Assembly (NCBI GenBank): GCA_001557505.1
Contig: LSAX01000004.1
Span: 1,798,001-1,862,000 of the forward strand
DNA from: Reticulascus tulasneorum
Taxonomy: Eukaryota > Ascomycota > Sordariomycetes > Glomerellales > Reticulascaceae
Length of the DNA: 64,000 bases
Reading direction: 5' to 3'
The stretch's first letter is position 1. Each line of letters begins with the position of its first letter. Shown in pieces: positions 10,293 to 22,838 of the stretch. The notes beneath the pieces were generated by a model that worked only from the letters and a program-made list of their open reading frames with translations, made no database searches and was not told the origin of the DNA. The position numbers and the translations under genes are program-made.

Positions 10293-11657
10293 ATGCTGGC
10301 GATACGTGATGAGAATGCTGTCAACGCGGGCCTGGCTGCACGACAGGCACAAGGAAAGGGGCACCTTGCTCCGAAGACTCCCGGAGCCCGATATCCAAAG
10401 ACACCGATAAGAATCCCTCTGAACGATGAGAACGCCATCGGGGGCAAAAGCGTGCTTGGGACGAAGTTGAAGGGCATCAGTAACCAACAGATGGGTAACA
10501 AACCGAACCTGGTTACTCCCTCGGGTAAGCAACTCACTTGATGAATATAAATAATTACGAGGCTGACTATTGGGCCAGAAACTCGAGCTCGAGCGCCGTT
10601 GGGAAATAAAACGACGAATGCAAAGGCGAGAACTGGTCAGACGATCGGCGTCAAGGATATTATCAAGGAATTCGAGAAGAGCCAAGCAAAGCCGACGACA
10701 ACTATTAAGCGGCCGAAGCAAAAGTCCCCAGGCCTCGGGCCTCTCAAAGTCGACGTCCACAACGATAGACCCGGACCTTCAGAAGAGCCTGACATTGAGT
10801 ATGCACCGCCCAAATCAAAGGCATTGCCATACGAATCCGATGTCTTTCCGGACGGGGTGTTGACTTTCGAGGGCCTCAAACGTGAGAACCTATTCAAGGG
10901 ATACTACAATCACTACTATAATCCTGTTGGTGAGGATGGGGTCAGCCTCAAGGATAGAGAGCATGAAGAGAGACTTCAAAAGGCTTTGAAAGAGAATGAC
11001 GAACGCATCCTTCGAGACATCGAAGAGACGGATTGGTCAGTTTCAGACGTCCCAGAGACTGCCAACCTCCAGAAAAAGAAGACCGTCCCAGCTACCAACC
11101 CAGCAGTTGTGACCGGCAAGGCGGCTTCTCAAATTGGTCCCAAGTACCCGCCAACCATTGCGTCAAGAAAGGCTGCTTCTGCATTGGCAATAACGAGTGG
11201 CAAGTCGACCGTGAAACAAGTAGGGGGAATGGTACCAGCAACAACCACCAAGAAGCCTTCAACCTTCTTGCTGCCTGGCAAGAAAGCCGCCAGAGCACCC
11301 TTGCCCTCCAAAATATCGGCCATTGAGAGTTGTGTCGCAGACGCAGCATCCCGAAGCACTATAGGCTACACCAAAGGCCGCTCAGCATCTTCAATCTTGC
11401 AGGAGAGAACGACTTTGGTCACAAAAGGCCAGCCCGCTCGGGTGGATAAGCCGGCAGCTAGTGTTCAGGATCTGGCTGCTGAGAGAACCTCGGTTGTTGC
11501 CAGCAAGCCAACCCAAATCGAAGATAACCAAGAACTACGCAGACTGCAGTTCCTCTCAATTTTCGACGTCGATGACGATGAGGATGACGGGATTGGCGGC
11601 ACTGTACCCAGGGTCGATGATCTCGAAGACGAAGACTTTGAGATGAGACTGGACTAG
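10293..11657 (+). CDS. Securin (Cut2/Pds1)-like separase inhibitor, probable
   Basis: Exons 10293-10524 and 10579-11657 give 436 aa, mostly disordered and lysine-rich with an acidic C-terminus (DVDDDEDDGIGG). Two DENA motifs occur in the first 50 residues, somewhat like a KEN box. The intron joins directly before RAPLGNKTTN (residues 82-91), which fits the destruction box RxxLxxxxN and matches the RAPLG box of fission yeast Cut2. About 50 residues later, EPDIEYAPP followed by PYESD resembles the DIEYxPP segment of Cut2 and the DIE-type separase pseudosubstrate of Pds1. From these motifs I infer an APC/C-degraded inhibitor and chaperone of separase. Securins barely conserve sequence, so the call rests on motif order, not overall similarity. 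Confidence 0.65.
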
Positions 11658-12781
11658 TGAGAAGGCACAGTGAGCCGCCCCTGTGCGCAGCACTGGGCGC
11701 TTTGGAACACGGTGTGGTTGGACCTACATTTCTTGTATCATGATTTTGGGAATTCTCAGTGGCGTTTGGGGGCGGCGGAAGGGGGCTAGACTTTTCTTTC
11801 CCATGGACAAGTCGGTCTCACTCATGGTCGGGATTGAGGCTTGGCTGGTGAGATTTGTGTGTCGGGCTTCCATGTACAGGGTCTGCGCCCATTCAAGACG
11901 CAGTTGACTTTCTTTTGGCATAGTCTTCTAGAACAAGTTGGGGCAAGGGGCCAGCCAGCATCCAGAAGTAAGGTATTGTTAGGAATCTGCATTGAAATGG
12001 ATATTTTTAAGTTTGTATCCTGCTGCTGCGCCGACCTTACTACACTTCTCTACATAAGGCGGGTAGACTTGAAGACGTTGGTTTCTTCAATGACTTTTAC
12101 TTGCAGGTATCAACGAGATACTTCATTTCTACCTACCGAGGTAATTAGCGTATGCCAATGGGCTCCTGGAACCGCTCTAAAAAGTAACGTCGAGGCCCAG
12201 AACCGGGACGATCAGGGGAGGGAGCCTTTTAAACGCGAGTCAAAGTCACGTGATGCAGTCTGGGAGCTCCGGTACTTGGGTTGCAGGTACCCGCCCTGCC
12301 AGTTCTCGTCAGCAACGACCGCGGCGCAAAGTAGCCTGTCAACGCGGTCTTCCATTCCTTGTTCCGTGGCTGGTCTCGCTAAGGAATCCCATCCCTGAAC
12401 CTGAAAGACTTTGGACACCATCCATCCTCAACTTCTGACCTCACAGCTGCATTTTCTCACACCCCCCCCTTCTACGGCTGTCGCATCGCCCAAAAGTTTC
12501 TGCAAGTTCTGGCAATCTCATTGATTCAATTTCACAACACCCTGGCCTCTTGCGACGGTCGGTTTGAGCTCTCTGGATGACTTACTTTCGCTATTTGTCG
12601 CTCCCATCTCCCCATCTCCGTGGCCACCTCCCCGGTCGCGTGAACCTCGCTCTCGCGCGTATTTTCACCACCCCCTTGTCCAACCTCTCCCTCAAGGATA
12701 TGCATTGTGTGTACTAGACATCCGACACGAGATATGATGGTTGGAGGAAGGCGGGAGCGGTAGAATCACCACAATCCAACG
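11658..12781. other. Intergenic: 3' end of securin-like gene, promoter and leader of SET1
   Basis: About 1.1 kb with no convincing gene; open frames on both strands are short and unlike known proteins. A GGTACC palindrome lies at 12286-12291. A pyrimidine-rich stretch at about 12440-12680 suits a long SET1 5' leader. Confidence 0.5.
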
Positions 12782-15700
12782 ATGACTCGCCAACCTGGTG
12801 CGAGCTTCGCGCAGTTCTTCCCTGCGGCTCCGCGAGCAGCCAGGGACAGAGCCACCGAGCGGGAAAGAGCGAGAGCAAAAACACAAGAATCGAACGTACC
12901 GCTTGGCTCCCATCACAGTGGAAGCACCCCCCTAGCGGATGCCACGAGTGGCCGGGTTGGTTTAGGGGCAGACGGATTGTTTTCAGACGGCTCGCAGCAG
13001 CACACGGATGATAATGAATCGCCACTAGGGGACACTCTCAACGCGGTCGGCTCTGCGAGTTCTCATGCCAGCACTGGGTCATCCGTGTTTAGCAACCCTG
13101 CGCGACATGCTGTACCGACCAGCTCATCGCAAATATCTACGACCGGCGGCACGCCGCTTACCACAATAGACTCTCCCTCATATTCGAGCAACGCTGGTCT
13201 GTCGAAGCCGAATATGTCTAATATTCAAGTTTCCGACCGGGACGAAAGTCTTCTTTCCCACGCCACCTCAGCACCACGGCTGAACGGCTCATTGGCGGAG
13301 CCGCCATTCCCTGTTGATCGCGTTCCAGCACGAGATCCTAATCGATCGCGAAAAGGCCTCAAGTGTACATATGACCCTCTACTCGACCGAAATCTCTCCA
13401 AGTCCGGGAGGAAGGACGCCAAGCCGATATATAAGGAGTTTGGATTGGTATGTATAACAATACTTCACCCACCTGCAAAGGGGGGACGTCATCTCGTGTC
13501 TGAAAATTGTGGCTAATGAACTGAGTAGGAAGATGACGTCCCCCCTTCAGATCCTCGCCTTGCGAAAGGCGGGCGACTCAACTATATCAACGTCGATTTT
13601 CATCTCGCCAAAGCTCGACTCCGACATACACCGTACAACCTCAAACCTTACCTCTACGACCCCAAAACCTCCGTCGGTCCGGGACCGCCGACGCAAATTG
13701 TCGTCACCGGGTTTAATCCTCTAATCACATTTTCCAAGGTTACGGCGGTATTCGCGACCTTCGGCGACATTGCCGAGAGTAGCAACAAAATGCATCCGGA
13801 AACCGGAAGCTATCTTGGATTCGCAACATTCCGATATAAGGATGGGCATCCGAGCCGCTCGAGACCTGTTGCGATCAAGGCAATCGAGGCCGCTCGCCGT
13901 GCTGTCAAGTCTATGCATGGACATAGGATTGAAGCGAACCAAGTGCGAGTGGAATATGACCCTGAAGGCAAGAAGAGCCGTCGCATGCTGGAGGAGGCGC
14001 TTAAGAAGGACCAAGCAGCTCGGAGCACGTCCTTGTCGAAGGCACCGCCAACAGGACCGAAGGCGATAATATCGAACCGAGTTCCTGGTCCTCCACCAAT
14101 AGCGCCAAGAGGCCCTGCGGCACACAGAGTGCCTATGCCATCGGTAGCCAATACTCCTGCTTGGGTTCCACTACAACCCCGAATGCATCCGTTAATCGAG
14201 GAGCAACCGATAGCAACTCAGGTCGCAGGCGACCCGTACATCTATGTCAGCCACGAGCATGTTCCTGTTATGATCACGACCATCCCGCACATGAAGAAGA
14301 GGCTTAAGAATTTTGTCTTCGAGGACATTCGCTGTGACAGGACGGGTTACTACATCATATTTCGAAGCTCGTCCATTGGCAGGTCGGAGGCCGAGAGATG
14401 CTACAGAGCCGCGAACCATACTGAGTTCTTCACCTACAACATGGCCATGACCTTATCACTCCCTCCCAGCACGACTCACAACTCCATGCCATCAGCCCCC
14501 ACACCGAGAAGAAGGACCCCTAGTCCGGAAAGGAGATACAAAGTCGATGCACGTCTCCGGGAGGACAGGGACAGGCGACGACGAGAAGAAGAGGCAGATT
14601 TGGAAGAAGAGAAACGACAAAGGGCCAAGAACTTTGATCCTGTTTTGGAAGCTTGCGATGTCGTCAGCCGAGAGCTGGCAGAACATCTAATCAAGCACAT
14701 TCGGACGAGAGTCGCTGCTCCAGCCTTGACTTCGTTTCTCAATCCTGCCAATCATGTGGCAAAGCGGCGCAAGCTGAATCTTGAGGATCCCGTTGGTTCA
14801 GTCCCGGCGATATCAATCGAAGCTGGCGACGAGAGCCCGAGAGTTGGAACGCCAAACTCGCGTGCCGATCCCATCGAGCGACGTACTGCCCGTCTCGAAA
14901 TCTCTGCGCTGCCACGTATTCGCAAGGCCAAATTGGGCCAAGGACAGCGGAACATTGGCTTCGCTGATCCTTTTGGCCGCAAGCGCCCGGCCGCTCGTAA
15001 TGCATTTCGCTCCTTGCATCATCGGCTCAAAAATCTTGACAGCGATGTGGAATCTGATGACGAGATTGAGAACCGAGCATCTCTAGCCCGAGATACGGAA
15101 GAACCCGATTCGCGCCCTCGCAGTCGGATGAGCACAGACGATGATCTCTCAAAGGAAGACTTTGCTTCCTGGGGTCCAGCCGAGGAGGATTCGATGACCG
15201 AGGCAAGCTTCGCTATTGGAGACAGCGTTTTGCCAACGAAGAAGAGGAAGCTGGACCTGCAGATAGAGACTGCGATCAAACGACAAAAGAAGTCAGACGA
15301 GGAGCTCTTTGGTGTCAACCTTGACCAAATCGAAACCGACTTGCCTATTCAGGAAATCTCAGAAGAGGCGACCCCTGACGTCGAAACCGCGGACGGGCGA
15401 GATTCACGCTCGGAAACCCCCGCACTCGACCTTAAGGGGGGATTGAAGAAGCCGATTAAGACGAAGAAGAAGACGAAGAAGCAGCTGTTCGAGGAACGTG
15501 AAGCGCTCAAGAGACAGCAGTCCGAAGTCGAGGAGGATCATGTTACTCCCGTAAAGAAACCACTCGGCGAGGCAGAACCAGTCAAAATCGAGAAAATCGA
15601 GAAGACTGAGATCGTTGAAGAAGAGTTGGATGCTGTCAAGCCCGCTGAAAATCTGTTCTCAGATCACCCCCTACCTGCTCTCGTCATTCCACAGGACTTC

Positions 15701-16708
15701 CATCTCGACCTGGCCTCCCTGGAGAATCTCTCATTGAATGCGAACGACGTGCCCGATATTGCCAGGCTAAAGAAGAAGTTCTCACCGGCCGATTTAGGTG
15801 ACCCCGAATTCTGGCTCTGGCGACGCAACCGTGTCCGGGAACTCAACTCCAAAGATAGTTCAGTAGTCAAACCAGTTGGGATCGAGGGGTATTACGTTCC
15901 TAACCCAACAGGTTCCGCAAGAACGGAAGGTGTCAAGAAGATCCTCAACTCTGAAAAGTCGAAGTATCTGCCTCATCACATCAAGATCCAGAAAGTCAGG
16001 GAAGAGCGCCAGGCTCGTGTCAAGAAGGATGGCAAAGATACGGCCGCCGCGGCCGCGGATGCTGCTAGAATCGCTGCCGAGAAACTTCTGTCTAAGGGTA
16101 CCTCGAGAGCCAATCGTGCCAATAACCGTCGATATGTGGCGGACCTCAACGACCAGAAGAAAACCCTCGGCCAGGATTCTGATGTGTTCAAGTTCAATCA
16201 GCTTAAGAAGCGGAAGAAGCCCGTCAAGTTTGCAAGATCTGCAATTCACAACTGGGGGCTCTACGCGATGGAAAACATCAATAAGGACGACATGATTATC
16301 GAATACGTCGGAGAGCAGGTCAGGCAACAGATTTCGGAAATTCGCGAGAAACGGTACTTGAAGAGCGGCATCGGAAGCAGCTACCTGTTCCGTATCGATG
16401 ACAACACCGTGATCGACGCTACCAAGAAGGGCGGCATCGCTAGGTTCATTAACCACAGCTGCATGCCCAACTGCACAGCCAAGATCATCAAGGTGGAAGG
16501 CAGCAAGCGCATTGTCATCTATGCTCTCCGCGATATTGCCCAAAGTAAGTCCATTCCTGGAACGCATTGTATGAAGTAGAGTAAACTAATATGTCGTTTT
16601 GTAGACGAGGAGTTGACCTACGACTACAAATTCGAGCGTGAAATCGGAAGCTTGGATCGCATTCCCTGCTTGTGCGGTACGGCGGCATGTAAAGGATTCC
16701 TCAACTAA
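12782..16708 (+). CDS. SET1: Set1, histone H3 lysine-4 methyltransferase (COMPASS catalytic subunit)
   Basis: Exons 12782-13447, 13529-16544 and 16605-16708 give 1261 aa. A disordered Ser-rich N-terminus is followed by the conserved entry [20 protein letters not shown]. An RRM follows (about 280-362, IVVTGFNPL and YLGFATFRY), then a second RNA-binding-like region ([20 protein letters not shown]). Long charged linkers lead to the N-SET region. The SET domain (about 1118 to the end) has the [11 protein letters not shown] start, SAM-binding [11 protein letters not shown], catalytic-pocket Tyr in ELTYDYKFE and a post-SET cluster [13 protein letters not shown]. The last intron falls inside SET between IAQ and NEELTY. 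The complex methylates H3K4 at active promoters and affects silencing and secondary metabolism in fungi. Start 12782 is the first ATG of the frame. Confidence 0.95.
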
Positions 16709-17969
16709 ATCCCACATCATCTATTCTGGTGTTCTGGCCTGGCTTGGGTTGTAGTGTGTGTGCGTGGTAGGATGATGGCTAGCCGGTCTGTTGATTGGTG
16801 GACAATGGGAGGGAACGGCCCTCGACAGTCTTGGGCGGCCACGGGGCGAGCATTGAAGCCGTCCCTTTTACTTTTTATTCCCTTTCAATTCCGCGCATTT
16901 CCTTTGGATTCTCGACTTCTGCGATATATAATGCATAAACCAGAGGCTGGCAAGGGTTGGCAGGGAAGGGAGGCAATGGAAAAGTGTACTCTAGCTCACT
17001 TTGCCGATACTGGCTCCTGGCGTTTTTGGTCAAGATCATTTTCTGTTCTAAGGCGGGCGACCATTGCTGGGACGAACAAGACAGCAAGGGCAGCGAATCA
17101 AAGGCCGGGGATTCGCAGGTTGGTCTTTCGAGACTATGGGAATGATGGGGGTGGGAGGCTTGCAGGGGGTGAGTTGGGACGAGCCCGCTTCACTCTAATC
17201 CGGACGACGACGACGACGTGCGTACGTACGTACGAAACACGTGAAGGAATCGTCCCGAAATGTACATATACAAACCCCGGCACCCCACCCCTGAGATTGA
17301 GGTTGAGGTTGAGGTTGCGGTTGAAAGATTCGTGTGCAATCTTTTGCTTGACAGCGAAGATTGCCATTTAATACATAACGATGATCTTGATACACAGTGG
17401 TTGTACCACTCACTCTCTCCGTGCGTCTTTGTCCTGAGCTCTCCCAAAGTCTTTAATATTGTTAGGACCGTCAATGTCATGTCTTGTAAGAATACTGCGT
17501 TTCCTTGACCCGATGCCCAGAATCTATCCCATAGAGCTCCCAAAACACTGCAGATGTCGACTTTCCTGACCGAGCACGTCCAGAGGACAAAGTCCGTCTT
17601 TTGGTCATGTTTTGTAGTCTGTCTATCTAAGAAGTTGCTGGCGAGCCTATACTAGTATAAGCAGCGCCTAATGTCCTGTCGAAGGACTTTGGAAACGACC
17701 AGAGAATACCGCCCCGATGAGACAACACCTGAATAGCGTATACCAAAAACAGTTTATAACCCAAATTTTTGCTCTTTTGAACCATCCCATCCCCGTTCCC
17801 CGTCCGCGTCCCCCCGTCTCCCAATACCCTGAACATCGTTGTACATGTGTAAGTGTCATTCTCATAACCCAGCCGTGCCACCAAACGCCGCAAGGGGTCA
17901 GGCCTTTCGATTTAAATCAGAACAGTTCACATTCCCCGCGGCCTCTACCGATGGTGACTGATTGGAATG
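16709..17969. repeat. Convergent intergenic region with short simple repeats
   Basis: Lies between the stop of SET1 and that of the next minus-strand gene. A GAC/CGTA run at about 17206-17236 and TTGAGG-type repeats at about 17290-17322 generate long open frames by chance. C-rich runs at about 17785-17822 could fold as a quadruplex on the minus strand. No gene recognised. Confidence 0.5.
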
Positions 17970-18709
17970 CTATTCTCGTTCGGTCTTGATTCTCGGGCCG
18001 TCGCCCCCGACTTCCGGGGCCCGCGGGCCTAGCATCCAGTCTTGCATGGCGAGCCATTCACTCCAATTGGATTCCGCACCTTGGATTTCCTTCTCGGACA
18101 CGTTCTGCAAAGGGCGGAGGAAGGGCACCAGCTGCTCGTCGCCCATGTCGTACTCGGCCTTGACTTTCAGCCACGTCTCGCTCTTGGCCGCGAAGAGGTA
18201 GTTCCGGCGTTCAGATTCGTGCATGGGGCCAATGCCAGCCATCCAGTCGTCGCCGAAAAAGCCGTGCAGAACTGCCGGGAAGTCGAAGCCGGTCGCCACC
18301 AACCGGCGGATGTACGGGGTCAGAGTGATCTGTGCCGAGACCGGTGAGAGCGGTATTTTGCCGCCTACTCGAGTCGAGGAGGGTGTTGTAGGTCCCGTAG
18401 TAGGGGATTGCGGCATGGAAGGTTTCGAAGACACGATCGGATGGTGGACTTTCTGAAAAGGGAGTTGGATGTTCACGAAGGCCGCCACGGCTTGTACCGG
18501 CCCGGTATGCTGCGCATGGTCTAGGAAGTACCGCACACAGGACTGGAATTTCGGATACCATTCAAAGATGTCAAACTGGGCCTCCTGGAAGGGCTAGCGG
18601 GCGTTAGTCTTACTCTCACGGGAATGTCAGCCCGGGTACCAAGAAGAGATCGTACCTGGGCATATTGAAAAGACGGCCCGGCGCCACTGCCGGCATGAGG
18701 GAAAGCCAT
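17970..18709 (-). CDS. Conserved fungal protein of unknown function
   Basis: Exons 18656-18709 and 17970-18593 give 225 aa. The N-terminal part is strongly patterned (FDIFEWYPKFQSCVRYFLDH, then GPVQAVAAFVNIQLPFQ). A Ser/Pro/Thr-rich linker (SPTTGPTTPSSTRVG) follows. A second ordered part reads TPYIRRLVATGFDFPAVLHG and FFGDDWMAGIGPMHESERRN, then WSEWLAMQDWMLGPRAP. I recognise this arrangement as the kind seen in uncharacterised ascomycete proteins but know no function or named domain. There is no signal peptide or membrane segment. The 62-nt intron has an ideal CTAAC branch point, and the reading frame is uniform, so the gene itself is well supported. Its start faces the 9.4-kb desert. Confidence 0.75.
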
Positions 18710-20333
18710 GCTCGGTAGAACCGCGATGGCTGCGTGCAAGAGGTGTATCAGTAAAAGATTTGCGATTGCGGTCGATATGGTTATGGGTTGGTATATTGTT
18801 CTCGCAACGGATGTGCGCGTGTGCGGATTCTAGAAGAGTTCTAGAAGACACGACGTAGTAAGGCGGGACCTATAAGACGTGTCTGATAACACGACAGATG
18901 GCAAGGTCGTGTCTGGGGATTTCTTTGAAATCTGTTCGCTCGAGGGGGGGGAAGCCAGGTAAGCTGGTCGAAGCGGTGGCACGGTTGGAACGCTGATCAA
19001 GCATGGACTGTGTGTGCGGCAGAGGACCTGGGCCTGGACTGCATGCAGAGCAATGACAGAGCTGACGCATGAATGGAAGTCACAATGTGACAGATGGGAT
19101 GGAGCAGATCATGGAAGGGAGAACGGGGAGATCATGAGAGATCTTTCCGGGTCTAGAATCAGGACGGGTAGACGGCCGGGTTTCAATATACTTTGGAGAT
19201 TGCAGGCAAGGCGACCTCTAATGTTGGAATATTAGGTGGTCTTGGGTCGTGTGCCTTACACAAGGGGTAGGTAGCCAACGTCCCCTTTTGCGAGAGGTCG
19301 AGTTCGAAGAAGTAGCGAGGCAGAGGATGACGGGGGCGAGTGCACATATACCTTATATGTGGCCCTCGAGGGTCAGAGGCAGGCGAGTTGGGTAGGTACC
19401 TTTGGGTTGGTGCCAAGGTAGGTTGGGAGGGAGAGGGTAACGGAGAACAAGGAGATACACAGGTATGATGTAGGCATGTAAGCCTCAGATGGATGGGAAA
19501 AGCATGTATTCGTGCGTACATGCATGTGCGTTAAAGTAGTTATAGTACAGTAGGAACGGTACCTACATACGATGCTACCTCAGCCAAGGCCCACGGATGC
19601 ATCCACGGAACGCCAGTCCGGCGAGGCAGGAGGAAGCTAGGTATAGTACATGCAAAAGGACGTGTGGGCGGAACCAGGTCTAGTCGGCAGAAAATGTGAG
19701 AGGTGTGTGGGTATAGGTCGATCGGTAGGTAGGTAGGTGGGAAGCGAAGGGTAAGGTGTTGGGTATGGTATTGGGTAAGGTATTGGTATCGTCGGATTAG
19801 GAGAGATGGGGAGGAAGAGACAAGAGTGTGACCAAGCCAGCTGAACACACCCGCCCGACGAGGACCAACGCTCAAGAGGGAGACCAGGGGGTGGGAGGGG
19901 AGAGGGGGACGGGGATGGAACCCACCCCACATATCGGAACGGGCGAGACGAGTTGACGAGGTCGAGGATCGAGGGTTGGGGATGAGGAAGGGAAAGAATC
20001 CCAAGTGGCCATGATGGAGTTGGAGAGAGTACAGGTCAAAGGAGGAGACAAGGAGGGTCAGTTGCTCAGTCTCGGCCGGTCGGTCGTCGGCCCCATGAGA
20101 TAAGAGAGTGTGCACCCGTACCCTGTACAATACAGTGGAGGGGAAAGGAAGAGAAGGGTTAGGTGCTAGTTACATGCGTAGTATGTCTGCAAGCGCTCCC
20201 AAACTATTATTATTTACTGGCACACATCATACCGGATGGATACGCAGGACAGGTCCGCCCGTGGTAGAAACAGACCAAACCGAGGGAACTAGCGGCCGGC
20301 GCCTCTTCCATCCAATGTTGCCAATGTGGCGGA

Positions 20334-20334
<1 letters not shown>

Positions 20335-20376
<42 letters not shown>
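20335..20376. repeat. (CA)21 dinucleotide microsatellite
   Basis: An uninterrupted run of 21 CA units inside the desert, likely length-polymorphic. It accounts for the poly-Thr/His and Cys/Val frames seen across it. Confidence 0.97.
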
Positions 20377-20379
<3 letters not shown>

Positions 20380-21865
20380 CCACACGCTGGCGGCCAGCCG
20401 GGGGCATCCCAAGCCTCAAGGACTGTGCGGAATGTCCGTCGATCATAGTGGGATTGCTCTTAATCCTCGTTCGTGTCCGGGGGGCGTGTGTGGTGTGTTC
20501 AAGGGTTCGACCCCCCGATGAACGATGACGAGAAAGGAGGGGACAAGGGTTTGTTGACGGCGGTTCGGGGCAATCAATACAAGGGGGTGGAGCGGAAGAG
20601 AAGGAAAAAAGAGCATGGATGAAAAGCGTGAAAGAGAAGAGGAAAAGCAACCCTCGATCCTCCGTTACTCCTAGGTTGTTGGTAGAGTTCTACATTGGAC
20701 AGTTGAGGACATACATAGTACAGTAATTAGTTTTCCCGAGCCCCTGTACTCACTCACCTTCTAATTATGCAGGACATTCTGAACCTTGAAATGGGTCCAG
20801 CCAGAGGGCAAGTCGCCGTCCGCCGGGACACTGGGATCCTGAGCGTCAGTGGCGTTCTCCGGGAGGCGTTTATTTTGCAGCAGCACTAAGCGTGTCACGT
20901 ATGATGCTTGTTCTTTTTACTTTCTTTTCCACCCAAGTTGCTGAGATGCCAGAGTCACTTTTTTTATTACCCAAGGAGCTGCCCTAGTATAGAGCTAGGG
21001 GCAGGAACCCGGGATGACAACGATTGGGAATCTCGAAGTACGGTACAGCCTAGAAGCCGAGAGACAAAAGGAGAGAAAGGTGAGATAGGATAAGCCCATT
21101 GGATAGGCGGAGAAGGAGAAACAAAGGCCTCAGTGGCATAATTTGAAGAGCTATCAGCTAACTAGCTGCTTCCATTACCTATGGATTGCCATCCAGGATC
21201 ATTCCCCTCAAGCTAATGTGCTTGGCACTTGGTCGCAGTGCCTGACAGCGGCTTTCCCTCCCAATCAGTACAGGTTACAGGGGCCCAGATCACAGGTCAC
21301 TCACTCCAGCAGAGACCACTCACTGTATTCTGCATAGTCAGGGAAATATGGAGTACCCCTCTTCAAGGTTCTTCTCTCTTCAGTTCCATACTTAATAACA
21401 GGGTCCAGGTAAGTTACAGATCGGATCATTTTAGTTAAACCTGTCTTGTCTGGCATGCCTGTCTCGCTCGCTCTCCCCACCAAAGAGCCCCCCTCCGTGG
21501 CTGACAAGAGCCGAGGAAGACATGACAAGATAAGACAAGAAGACTAAGACCAAAGACATGGGCCCATTTCAGAGGCCAATGGTCCAAAATGGTCAAAAGG
21601 TCAAAGGGTCCAATTATTAGTAGCCTCCTGCGTCCATCGTTTGTTTGGTTGCGACTTCCTTCTATGCCTCCTGCATGTACGAGATCGTTTTAGATGGCTT
21701 GGGATCCAGGGTGAGATCGGACGTTGGCGGAACCTGGAACATACCTCGTTGTATGAGCGAGGGACGCAGGCCAGGACCCGAGCAGCTGTAAAAACGAAGA
21801 AACCACCGTGACCATCTGTCTTTTACCCGCCTTGCCTTGGTTCATCCAAGGTAGTTAGGCGGGAT

Positions 21866-21886
21866 GGGGTTGGGGTTGGGGTTGGG
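21866..21886 (+). repeat. TTGGGG repeat, G-quadruplex candidate
   Basis: Four G tracts (4, 4, 4 and 3 G) separated by TT. The geometry is ideal for a parallel G-quadruplex. The unit resembles ciliate-type telomere repeats rather than the usual fungal TTAGGG, so a telomere relic is not implied. Confidence 0.85.
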
Positions 21887-22806
21887 ACGAACTGGTGGCC
21901 ATGTCGGGCGACCAACATATACTGGTTGGAGGACCCCGTAGTGGCTTTCTTCAACCAGGTCCCGAGCCCCATCTACTTTTCTCTCACACAGACACGCATC
22001 CTCGGAAGTCGTCTGTTCCAAACCCAGACGGGGATGGACTCGCTCACTGGATCGCTCGCTGTCCATCATCTGTCTGACTACATACCTGACTACATACCTG
22101 ACTAACAGGCATGCGGCAATACTTGTTCCTCCGTGGAGCCCATCACCCACTTCGCCCTTTCTTAGGTTGTCTATTATTACGCCTCTTATCACTCGTGAGG
22201 AGCCGAATAATGACTGGGTGGTACATGGAGGGAGGGCGTTCAGCCGGCCTAGCCTCGCACATCGTCGAGCGCTGCACCTGATAAAAGTTGAGCCTATTCC
22301 AAATATCACATCCCCACAAGCGAAAGAGGCCAACGGCGCTCGCAGTCCTGTTCCTGCTCTTGTTACTGGTACGGTGGCTCCATATCGAGCCTTGCGTTTG
22401 GGTTGCTTTCCATTTGCCTCCCCCCAACCGCGCCATTCTAATAGTGAATGGCGCAGGGGCACACGCTGCCGAGACCAAGAAAGTCGTTAAGCGATCCGAA
22501 TGGTGCGCCACGGTTCCCGACTCGGATCGCAAACCAAAAGGACAGGAGGGTCACCCGCAGCCCAGGCCAAGACGGCCTTCCCGGCTTTCGTTCGCGCTCG
22601 CGTTTGCGCGGCACTTGACAGACTCTCGTTCGGGTTCCCGGCTCTTCCCAAATAACAGCTAGCCTTGGATTTCCTCGACACAAACCCCCCTCTTCGGGAA
22701 GAGAGACAGGGAGGGGATCCGGAAGTCCAGGTCAATTTTACATTGTTTGAGCTGCTCTACCGCAAACCATCGCAGAGACCCTTCACCTCGATGTATCCCA
22801 TCCTTC

Positions 22807-22838
22807 CATCCATCCATCCATCCATCCATCCATCCATC
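22807..22838. repeat. (CATC)8 tetranucleotide microsatellite
   Basis: Eight CATC units followed directly by three GTTC units. It lies in the desert and is not part of a gene. Confidence 0.95.

Noticed and set aside
16754..17371. 205-codon open frame after SET1
   Set aside because: Covers GAC/CGTA and TTGAGG repeats and the SET1 3' region; no domain seen.
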